Source of the DNA: Chryseobacterium sp. W4I1 | GTDB lineage: Bacteria; Bacteroidota; Bacteroidia; Flavobacteriales; Weeksellaceae | Length of the DNA: 64,000 bases | Direction: 5' to 3' | Assembly: GCF_030816115.1 (NCBI RefSeq) | Contig: NZ_JAUSXQ010000001.1 | Span: forward strand, 682,001-746,000 | Part shown: in pieces, positions 52,003-59,248 of the stretch | Position numbering within the stretch: the stretch's first letter is position 1 | Layout: every line of letters starts with the position of its first letter | The notes under the pieces: generated by a model | Databases searched by the model: none | Told to the model about the DNA's origin: nothing | What the model saw: the letters and a program-made list of their open reading frames with translations, nothing else | Position numbers and translations under genes: made by a program

Positions 52003-53430
52003 ATGAAAAAAACATTTTTATTTTTCTTCTCCGTATTGCTTATGTCATTGAGTTCCATGAAAGGGCAGACGGATTATGTTATCTGTATTGATAACGGATC
52101 TACCATCAGTGATAGCCGTTTTAAGGAAATGAAACTTACCGCTGTTAAATTAATTGAACGTCTTATGGCTTGTAATTCAAAGAACAGATATGCTGTGGTT
52201 CATTATGGTGCAGGTTTTAATAGCGGGCCAAGCTTGGGGCTTATTCCTAGAATATATATTGAAAGTGATTTTACTAATTCTACATTTCCAGACCCCTATG
52301 TTACGAGAAGGCTTAATTATGGCCAGCATCTGCATGAGGCTTTAGGATTAATAGGAAATGCACTAGACGGTAGTTATAACCCGGAAATTGTAAGTCCACA
52401 GACTTCTTTACATAAAAATGGAAGTTCCAAATTTGTCGTTGTAGTTATTACAGATGGCGCCAGAAATAGCGGTGATCTTTCTACAGGCTCCTACCTGGTA
52501 AATTATTATGACACAGGATTGAATGATCCGGGGGCTTTTAAAAATGTTACAGATTTTAAAATCGATAGACAAGCTAAAATTGCCATGATCCATATGAGTC
52601 CCAATGGCTCATCTACGGCTGCGGGAGCTTCTATTACAAGTGTAGGAGGATCTTATACTGGAGTAGTGGAGAATAATACGAATGATCCTGATTACGGTAT
52701 ATTACCAAGACTTTATTATCCCAGGAATTACTCTTTTATTTTTGATTCAGTTTCAGAGATGCCTCAATTTAATGAGCTGGTTAATAATATTTGTAGCGGA
52801 CCAATGTCATATGGAGGAACTCTTAAATTTTTCTATGAATTTTCTGCCTGCAGTATGCCACTTGATTTTAATATTCAAGGCGAGTTCACTCTCCCTCCGG
52901 GATCTACATTGTTGAATAATAAATTAGTTGTCAGAGATATCAGTACAGGAATTGATTATGGAATTTCTACAACGGCGTCTGTTGCCGGCAATCATATTAA
53001 CTATCATTTTTATCCTTCAGACATTAATATTCCTCCAGGGTCGACGAGTAAATATAAATTTATAATGACAATACAGCATAGTATACCGGGTGGAGGATCT
53101 ACGGAAGCTATAAGCTGGAATAATTACCCTTTCTTTCCCTATGATCTGGATCTGAGCGGTTTTTGTACAAGAAATGCCTCAGAAGTATCGCAAGGCGCGC
53201 TTAAGCTTACTCCTAATCCTACAGATGGGGCATTTAAAGCTATATTGGACAAAGAAATTGGATCTGGAAAGTTGGAGATATTGGACCTTAACGGCAATAC
53301 ATTATTTATCAAAACGATAAAAGGGAAAATCTTTGATGCTGATCTAAAAACTCAGCGACAAGGAATATATATTGTAAAAGTGACCTCAGATAAAAACGAA
53401 ATTTTTACAGGTAAAATTATCAAGAAATAA
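52003..53430 (+). CDS. T9SS class A secreted protein with von Willebrand A-like domain
   Basis: A 475-residue exported protein. The signal peptide is about 1-22 (ends KGQ). Residues about 24-265 read as a von Willebrand factor A fold: DYVICIDNGSTISDSRF at the first strand and KFVVVVITDGARNSGD later. The metal site is altered: in place of DxSxS the sequence is D30-N-G-S-T34, so the third residue is Gly and the fifth Thr. A middle beta domain (about 280-390) and a class A sorting domain (about 403-475; LTPNPTDGAF to IIKK) follow. A binding or adhesion role is likely. Single gene with its own hairpin terminator. Confidence 0.8.
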   Translation: MKKTFLFFFSVLLMSLSSMKGQTDYVICIDNGSTISDSRFKEMKLTAVKLIERLMACNSKNRYAVVHYGAGFNSGPSLGLIPRIYIESDFTNSTFPDPYVTRRLNYGQHLHEALGLIGNALDGSYNPEIVSPQTSLHKNGSSKFVVVVITDGARNSGDLSTGSYLVNYYDTGLNDPGAFKNVTDFKIDRQAKIAMIHMSPNGSSTAAGASITSVGGSYTGVVENNTNDPDYGILPRLYYPRNYSFIFDSVSEMPQFNELVNNICSGPMSYGGTLKFFYEFSACSMPLDFNIQGEFTLPPGSTLLNNKLVVRDISTGIDYGISTTASVAGNHINYHFYPSDINIPPGSTSKYKFIMTIQHSIPGGGSTEAISWNNYPFFPYDLDLSGFCTRNASEVSQGALKLTPNPTDGAFKAILDKEIGSGKLEILDLNGNTLFIKTIKGKIFDADLKTQRQGIYIVKVTSDKNEIFTGKIIKK

Positions 53431-53455
53431 TAAGTACGCAAAGAAATAACAAGCA

Positions 53456-53480
53456 AGGCTGTCTGAAAAGGCAGCTTTTT
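53456..53480 (+). terminator. Rho-independent terminator
   Basis: Stem GCTGTCT (53458-53464) / AGGCAGC (53469-53475) with one G-U pair, loop GAAA, T run after. Confidence 0.7.
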
Positions 53481-53701
53481 GTTTTGGAATTTTGCATGAA
53501 TGAATTTAATCGGAATGGTTAACAAGATAAGAAATTGATTAATTATTCTTTGAACAGAATATCTATTCCTGCTTATTATCGATCTGATAAATTATAAATG
53601 ATGGGATTTAATTTTATGTAACGGTTTATTTTTTATAATAATTTATTTAATGGGAATTTTGGATGTGAATTATTTGTATATTAGCGCCTTTAATAGTAAA
53701 A

Positions 53702-56305
53702 ATGAAAAAGATAACTCTACCTCTTTTATTTGCTGCATTCGCAGTTTTTCCTTCTTCATTGTTTTCTCAAGATAACGGAAAACTGATTAAGGATTATATT
53801 TCTCAAAACAAGATAAGAGAATATAAGAAAAATGATCTTACTAATTTTGTTATAGAGAATGTTGATTCTTCAAAATCAATGAATGGAGATGTAGTCAAGT
53901 TTCAACAGATGTATAATGGTATTCCTGTTTATAACTCTGCAGGAACAGTGCTGGTTAAGGATAATAAAATTGTCTATTATTCAGACAACTTTCTAAAGGA
54001 TTATACCCTGTCTACTTCAAGTACTGCTGGTATAACCAAGGAAACTGCATTACAGGCAATAGCTGCCCATCTGGGTTCTGCAAAGGTTGCAGCTCTACCG
54101 ATTATGGCATTCTTTGAAAAAGGGACTAATAAACTCATTGCTGCAAAACAGCGGTTGGTATATACTATAGATCAGAATCAAAATCTGAGACTAGCTTATG
54201 AATATCTACTACATGAACCTAAAACAACAAATCACTGGAATATTTTGGTAGATGCTAATACAGGGAAAATCCTAGATAAGATTAATCTAAATCTTTCATG
54301 TAATTTCCATGGTGAGGCATATGCTCATGATGAGAATACGATGGCATCCTTTCCACAAGTAGAAAATGCATACCGTTCCAGCAGCAATAATCTTATCACT
54401 TTGGCGCCGGATAATGCTTCATATAATGTTTTTCCATTACCGGTAGAATCTCCTACATTTGGTTCCAGAGCAGTGGTAACCAATCCCTGGATTCTTGCTT
54501 CCTCACCCGAAGGATGGCATTCTAATGTAACTACACATTATACTACTACAAGAGGAAATAATGTATATGCTTACGATGATAAAGATGATGATGAACTTAC
54601 TTTTGGAACTTCTCCAGATGGAGGGACGTCCAGAAACTTCAATTTCCCATATAATCCAACAGCTTTAACCTCTTCAAATCTATCGGCAGCTACAACTAAC
54701 TTATTTTATATAAGTAATATGGTACACGATATTTTTTATAAATTCGGATTTACCGAATCTGCAAGAAACTTCCAAAGTAATAATTTTGGTAATGGCGGTT
54801 TAGACGATGATGAGGTTTTTGCACAGTCACAAGATGGCGGAGGGTTCAATAATGCCAATTTTGCTCCTTATCAGGATAGTTATAACCCTGTGATGCAAAT
54901 GTATTTATGGCTGGGTTCAAACCGTAAACTGTTCTACAGTGCCCCTTCCGATGCTGTTGCAAGAGTTGTTAATGCAGGAGTGGCACAGTTCGGGGCTACT
55001 TTAAATGATGTTGGAATAACCGGAGATGTAAAGCTGGCAAGCATTATTGACGGATGTACAGCATTACCTGCCGGTGAAATGACAGGTAAAATTGGACTTA
55101 TAGAAAGAGGAGGTGGTGCAAATTGTGGTTTTGCTGTGAAAGTAAAAAATGCACAGAATGCAGGAGCAATCGGGGCTATTATTTATAACAATACAGCAAA
55201 CGGTTCCACTTTAGGTAATATGGGAGGTGATGACCCTACCATCATAATACCTTCAATATTGATTACCAATGCTGAAGGAGAGTTTATCAAAACCAAACTA
55301 GCTGCAGCTACTACAGTAACTGTTGGCTTGAGAGCAGATACAAAATATGACGGAAGTTTTGATAATGGAATCGTTACCCATGAATATGGCCACGGTATTT
55401 CAAATAGACTGACAGGAACGGGATCTAACTGTTTAAATAAATATAATGATAAAGAGCAGATGGGTGAAGGGTGGTCAGATTTCTTTGCTTTGATGTTAAC
55501 AAATAAACCTGGTGACAATGCCTCAGTAGCCAGAGGTATGGGAACATATCCTATCGGCCAAGCAACTACAGGCGGAGGTATCAGGCCAGCTAAATATTCT
55601 CCTGATTTTGCTATTAATGATTTTACTTATGGAGATACTAACGGAATGGAATTTAGTGATGGTACTCAATTGGTAGCAGATGCACATTCTATCGGCTTTA
55701 TCTGGGCAACCATGCTTTGGGATCTACACTGGAAATATGTTGAAAAATACGGATATGCATCTGATGTAACTGCAAATGCCAATAGTGGAAGCGCCAGAGT
55801 GCTTCAGCTGGTAACAGACGCTTTGAAGCTTCAGCCATGCAACCCAACTTTTATTGACGGAAGAAATGCAATACTGCAGGCTGAATTGGCAACAACAGGC
55901 GGAGTAGATAAATGTATGATCTGGAGAGTTTTTGCAAAAAGAGGTTTAGGAGCAGGGGCTACAGCAGGATCTATGACCAATATCAATGATCAGACTGAAA
56001 GCCTTACCCTTCCGGAAGGATGTTCTGCATTATCTACAGACGAGGTTAAGGCTGTCAAAAATAAAATATCTATCTATCCAAACCCTGCTAAGGATGAGTT
56101 CTACATCAACTTCCCTGGCAGTATGATGGGTAAAGTAAGCCTTGAGATTTATGATATGTCAGGAAAGCTGGTTTCTTCAGAGGATAAGATTTCTCCTGAG
56201 GCTAAGAAAGCTGTTTCTACAAATAATTTAGTAAACGGAACCTATATGGTGAAAGTAAAAGGCCTAGGCTTTGAATCTTCATCAAAGGTAATCGTTAAGA
56301 AATAA
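53702..56305 (+). CDS. Fungalysin (M36) metallopeptidase, T9SS class A
   Basis: Secreted zinc protease of 867 residues. Signal peptide about 1-22, an FTP/PepSY propeptide (about 30-200), and the M36 catalytic domain with HEYGHGISNR (ligands H560 and H564, base E561) and the third ligand E589 in MGEGWSDFF. A protease-associated (PA) domain is inserted before the active site (about 430-550; GKIGLIERGGGANCGFAVKV, GAIGAIIYNN). The end (about 790-867, SIYPNPAKDEFYINF to VIVKK) is a class A sorting domain. It is expected to degrade external proteins. Together with the reprolysin-like enzyme at 13503 it gives this window two exported proteases of different families. Confidence 0.94.
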   Translation: MKKITLPLLFAAFAVFPSSLFSQDNGKLIKDYISQNKIREYKKNDLTNFVIENVDSSKSMNGDVVKFQQMYNGIPVYNSAGTVLVKDNKIVYYSDNFLKDYTLSTSSTAGITKETALQAIAAHLGSAKVAALPIMAFFEKGTNKLIAAKQRLVYTIDQNQNLRLAYEYLLHEPKTTNHWNILVDANTGKILDKINLNLSCNFHGEAYAHDENTMASFPQVENAYRSSSNNLITLAPDNASYNVFPLPVESPTFGSRAVVTNPWILASSPEGWHSNVTTHYTTTRGNNVYAYDDKDDDELTFGTSPDGGTSRNFNFPYNPTALTSSNLSAATTNLFYISNMVHDIFYKFGFTESARNFQSNNFGNGGLDDDEVFAQSQDGGGFNNANFAPYQDSYNPVMQMYLWLGSNRKLFYSAPSDAVARVVNAGVAQFGATLNDVGITGDVKLASIIDGCTALPAGEMTGKIGLIERGGGANCGFAVKVKNAQNAGAIGAIIYNNTANGSTLGNMGGDDPTIIIPSILITNAEGEFIKTKLAAATTVTVGLRADTKYDGSFDNGIVTHEYGHGISNRLTGTGSNCLNKYNDKEQMGEGWSDFFALMLTNKPGDNASVARGMGTYPIGQATTGGGIRPAKYSPDFAINDFTYGDTNGMEFSDGTQLVADAHSIGFIWATMLWDLHWKYVEKYGYASDVTANANSGSARVLQLVTDALKLQPCNPTFIDGRNAILQAELATTGGVDKCMIWRVFAKRGLGAGATAGSMTNINDQTESLTLPEGCSALSTDEVKAVKNKISIYPNPAKDEFYINFPGSMMGKVSLEIYDMSGKLVSSEDKISPEAKKAVSTNNLVNGTYMVKVKGLGFESSSKVIVKK

Positions 56306-56330
56306 TCACTTAAAATATTTATTTTTTTTG

Positions 56331-56363
56331 AAAATCGCCGCAAGCTCTGCTTGCGGCGATTTT
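56331..56363 (+). terminator. Rho-independent terminator, 14-bp perfect stem
   Basis: AAAATCGCCGCAAG (56331-56344) pairs fully with CTTGCGGCGATTTT (56350-56363), loop CTCTG. The strongest hairpin in the window. Confidence 0.92.
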
Positions 56364-56410
56364 ATTTATCTATCATATTAACGTCTCAGGTTATTTCAAT
56401 TAATATATTG

Positions 56411-56418
56411 TAACTTTG
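56411..56418 (+). promoter_or_regulatory. -7 box TAACTTTG for the DMT transporter
   Basis: Perfect TAnnTTTG box 17 bases before the ATG; no clear -33 TTG. Confidence 0.55.
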
Positions 56419-56435
56419 CCGGCTGTTAAAAAATT

Positions 56436-57416
56436 ATGAAGAAGAAAAATATACTCAAAGGAGTTTTATTCGTAGGAATTGGGGCTAGTATATACGGAAT
56501 GCTGGCTACATTTGTCAAAAAAGCTTATATAGATGGTTATACCACTTCAGAAGTTACCACATCCCAGTTTTTGATGGGGCTTATCGGACTTCTGCTCCTT
56601 AACTTTATCCAAACCATCACATCAAAGCAGAAGCTATCCTCACCGAGTGCCAAAGAAGTAAGAATGCTGATGCTTGCAGGAACATCATTAGGCTGTACCA
56701 GTCTGTTCTACTACATAGCAGTTCAGTATATCAACGTCTCCATAGCCATTGTGCTGTTGATGCAGTCGGTGTGGTTCAGTGTTGTTGTGGAAAGTATCAT
56801 AGCAAAGAAATTGCCGAATGCGAGAAAAGTAGTTTCTGTGATCATTGTACTGGTAGGAACCATATTGGCTACAAACCTTATCAATATGGATATAGAACTT
56901 GACTGGCACGGGATATTCTGGGGTTTAATGGCTGCAGCTTCCTATACCATGACCATGTTTACATCCAATACACTGGCAACGCATCTGCCTGTATTCAGAA
57001 AAAGTATCATCATGCTTTGTGGTGGAGCAATTGTCATATTTGCATTCCTGTTTTTTGCTCAGATCGGACCGATGTATTTTGATGGTTTAAAATCATTTTA
57101 TTTAAATTTTACTGAAAATACACAGCATATTCACTCCTTCAATTATTCAATATTCTGGACGTACGGATTTGTTTTAGCTTTGTTTGGAACCATTATTCCG
57201 CCTATCTTGTTCAATATCGGTTTCCCGAATGCGGGACTTGGATTGGGAAGTATTGTTTCCTCGCTAGAACTTCCTGTTTCAGTGACTATGGCTTTTGTTT
57301 TATTGGATGAAAAAGTGATATTATTACAGTGGGTAGGAATTATCCTGATCCTTTTTGCTATTGTTCTCATGAATCTGCCTTCAAAAACAGAAGTTAGTGC
57401 AGTGGAATTGTCTTAA
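56436..57416 (+). CDS. EamA/DMT-family transporter
   Basis: Integral membrane protein of 326 residues with ten predicted helices in two EamA repeats (about 5-145 and 160-320). First-repeat marks include GASIYGMLATFVKKAY and SLGCTSLFYYIAVQYINVSIA; the second ends GIILILFAIVLMNLP. Members export or import metabolites such as amino acids or nucleotides by proton exchange; the substrate here cannot be told. Single gene between two strong terminators. Confidence 0.9.
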   Translation: MKKKNILKGVLFVGIGASIYGMLATFVKKAYIDGYTTSEVTTSQFLMGLIGLLLLNFIQTITSKQKLSSPSAKEVRMLMLAGTSLGCTSLFYYIAVQYINVSIAIVLLMQSVWFSVVVESIIAKKLPNARKVVSVIIVLVGTILATNLINMDIELDWHGIFWGLMAAASYTMTMFTSNTLATHLPVFRKSIIMLCGGAIVIFAFLFFAQIGPMYFDGLKSFYLNFTENTQHIHSFNYSIFWTYGFVLALFGTIIPPILFNIGFPNAGLGLGSIVSSLELPVSVTMAFVLLDEKVILLQWVGIILILFAIVLMNLPSKTEVSAVELS

Positions 57417-57449
57417 AAATTGATAATTAAATTAAAAATATAAGTTAGA

Positions 57450-57477
57450 AACCGTTCCTTTTGGAGCGGTTTTTTTA
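57450..57477 (+). terminator. Rho-independent terminator
   Basis: Stem AACCGTTCC (57450-57458) / GGAGCGGTT (57463-57471) with one G-U, loop TTTT, T7 run. Confidence 0.85.
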
Positions 57478-57504
57478 ATTTTAATATTTAAAACAAAGTT
57501 TAAA

Positions 57505-58497
57505 ATGAAATATTTTGTAAAGACAGCATCAGTAATAATCCTATCAGTACCGGTGTTATTATTTTCACAGATAAAACCTCTGGATGCAATGCTATCTGAA
57601 TATCAATATCCATATGAAGTTCATTACTTAGATCTTAAGTCTCAGAACAATGATCTCAAAATGGCGTATATGGATGTACAGCCCCAAAAGCCAAACGGAA
57701 AAACAATAATGCTTCTCCATGGAAAAAATTTTAATGGGGCTTATTGGGAGAAAACAGCAAAAGATCTTTCGGGTAAAGGATTCAGAGTGATTATTCCCGA
57801 TCAGATAGGATTTGGAAAATCTTCTAAACCGAAAAGCTACCAGTTTTCATTTTCACAACTCGCCGAAAATACCAAAGCTATATTAGATCAGCTTCATATA
57901 GATAAAACAATAGTTCTGGGGCATTCCATGGGAGGAATGGTCGCAACACGATTTACCCTTCTTTATCCTGAGAAAGTGCAGAAGCTCATTCTCGAAAATC
58001 CGATTGGACTTGAAGATTATAAAACATTTGCTGCTTATCAGACCGTAGATCAGGCATACCAGTCGGAACTTAAAAATACGGCAGAAACCTATAAAAACTA
58101 TCAGTTGAAATTCTATTACGATAATAAATGGAAAAATGAATATCAGCCCTGGCTGGATCTTATTGTCGGATGGACACTGCATAAAGATTATCCGCAGGTA
58201 GCCTGGGATGCTGCTCTGACTTCTGATATGATCTATAACCAGCCGGTCTGTTATGAATTTAAAAACATTAAAACTCCCACACTGCTTATTATAGGAACGA
58301 GAGACAGAACGGCAATTGGAAAAGACAGAGCTCCAAAGGAACTCCAGCCTAAAATGGGACAGTATCAGGAACTGGGTAAAAAAGCGCAGCATGAAATTGC
58401 GGGATCCAAATTAGTTGAACTGGAAAATGTAGGACATCTTCCTCACATAGAAGTGTATCCAAAATTTTTCACTGCCCTGTATGATTTTATAAAATAG
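57505..58497 (+). CDS. Exported alpha/beta hydrolase
   Basis: A 330-residue hydrolase with an N-terminal signal (about 1-22, ends LLFSQ). Catalytic triad: nucleophile S141 in LGHSMGGM, acid D267 in GTRDRTAIG, base H311 in NVGHLPH. The oxyanion region is LLHGKNFNGAYW. The family includes esterases, epoxide hydrolases and haloalkane dehalogenases; the cap region (about 170-245) does not identify one. Periplasmic or outer location is likely from the signal. Convergent with rplS. Confidence 0.88.
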   Translation: MKYFVKTASVIILSVPVLLFSQIKPLDAMLSEYQYPYEVHYLDLKSQNNDLKMAYMDVQPQKPNGKTIMLLHGKNFNGAYWEKTAKDLSGKGFRVIIPDQIGFGKSSKPKSYQFSFSQLAENTKAILDQLHIDKTIVLGHSMGGMVATRFTLLYPEKVQKLILENPIGLEDYKTFAAYQTVDQAYQSELKNTAETYKNYQLKFYYDNKWKNEYQPWLDLIVGWTLHKDYPQVAWDAALTSDMIYNQPVCYEFKNIKTPTLLIIGTRDRTAIGKDRAPKELQPKMGQYQELGKKAQHEIAGSKLVELENVGHLPHIEVYPKFFTALYDFIK

Positions 58498-58544
58498 AAC
58501 CTGAATGTTTCATAGCTAGTGAATCATACAGTATGAGGCATAAT

Positions 58545-58581
58545 AAAAAGAGACTGCTCAAATATGAACAGTCTCTTTTTG
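58545..58581. terminator. Bidirectional terminator
   Basis: Stem AAAAGAGACTG (58546-58556) / CAGTCTCTTTT (58569-58579) with a 12-base loop, A and T runs at the ends. It lies between the convergent hydrolase and rplS genes. Confidence 0.8.
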
Positions 58582-58599
58582 TATGTATTGTTGTCTGAA

Positions 58600-58956
58600 T
58601 TACTTTTTCTTGTAAGCAGCGTCTTTGATTCTAGCTTTCTTACCTCTAAGGTCTCTGAAGTAATAGATTCTAGATCTTCTAACTCTACCTCTTCTGTCAA
58701 CTTCAATTTTCTGAAGTGCAGGCATATTGATAGGGAATACTCTTTCTACACCTACATCACCACTCATTTTTCTGATGGTAAAAGTTTTTGTAGCTCCAGT
58801 ACCTCTCAATTGAATAACGGTACCTTTGAAGAACTGAGTTCTTGTTTTTTGTCCTTCTTTAATTTCGTAATACACAGTAATTGTGTCTCCTGCTTTGAAT
58901 TCAGGGAAATCTTTTTTAGTAATGTACTGATCTTGTACGTACTTTAATAAATCCAT
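58600..58956 (-). CDS. rplS: 50S ribosomal protein L19
   Basis: Ribosomal protein of 118 residues located at the 30S-50S interface. Family marks: FKAGDTITVYYEIKEG, FKGTVIQLRG, TIRKMSGDVGVERVFPIN and VRRSRIYYFRDLRGKKARI, ending in a lysine tail. Length is normal. It is alone here, not with trmD or rpsP as in Proteobacteria. Confidence 0.97.
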   Translation of the reverse strand: MDLLKYVQDQYITKKDFPEFKAGDTITVYYEIKEGQKTRTQFFKGTVIQLRGTGATKTFTIRKMSGDVGVERVFPINMPALQKIEVDRRGRVRRSRIYYFRDLRGKKARIKDAAYKKK

Positions 58957-59021
58957 TTTTAATAAAATAAAATGTTAAAGCTAAGCAACTTACACGTTCT
59001 TCGTCAGAGGTTGAATAACAG
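58957..59021 (-). promoter_or_regulatory. 5' leader of rplS, possible ribosomal protein leader
   Basis: About 65 transcribed bases lie between the predicted start of the message and the ATG. I see only weak pairing (GTT...AAC near 58976-58992). Leaders of L19 genes act as autoregulators in some bacteria, so this is a candidate, not a demonstrated element. Confidence 0.3.
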
Positions 59022-59025
59022 GTCG

Positions 59026-59057
59026 CAAAGATACAAAATAGTTTTTAATTCCACCAA
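59026..59057 (-). promoter_or_regulatory. Full -33/-7 promoter for rplS
   Basis: On the minus strand TTG (complement of 59055-59057), 21-base spacer, TATCTTTG (complement of 59026-59033). Confidence 0.75.
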
Positions 59058-59157
59058 ATAATTAATGTACTAAAAACTATAATTTTTTTACTCCCAAACT
59101 GCCTGAAAGTTAACGGTTCTTTCAAGTTCCCATCAGGTACAGTTTATATAGGATTTC

Positions 59158-59165
59158 TACTTTTG
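59158..59165 (+). promoter_or_regulatory. -7 candidate TACTTTTG for the phosphoesterase gene
   Basis: A TAnnTTTG match 83 bases before the ATG at 59249. No -33 TTG; other AT-rich starts are possible. Confidence 0.35.
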
Positions 59166-59248
59166 CCCGAAATTAAAAAATTAAGTAATTATTTTCTTAA
59201 CGGATTGATTTACAAAATGAAATAAAACTATAAAAAAAGTAAACCACT

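Noticed and set aside
57883-58392. Minus-strand frame of 169 codons in the hydrolase gene
   Set aside because: It lies wholly inside a gene with an intact catalytic triad and has no family features.
58524-58706. Minus-strand frame overlapping the rplS terminator
   Set aside because: It runs in another frame through the rplS end and the terminator hairpin.
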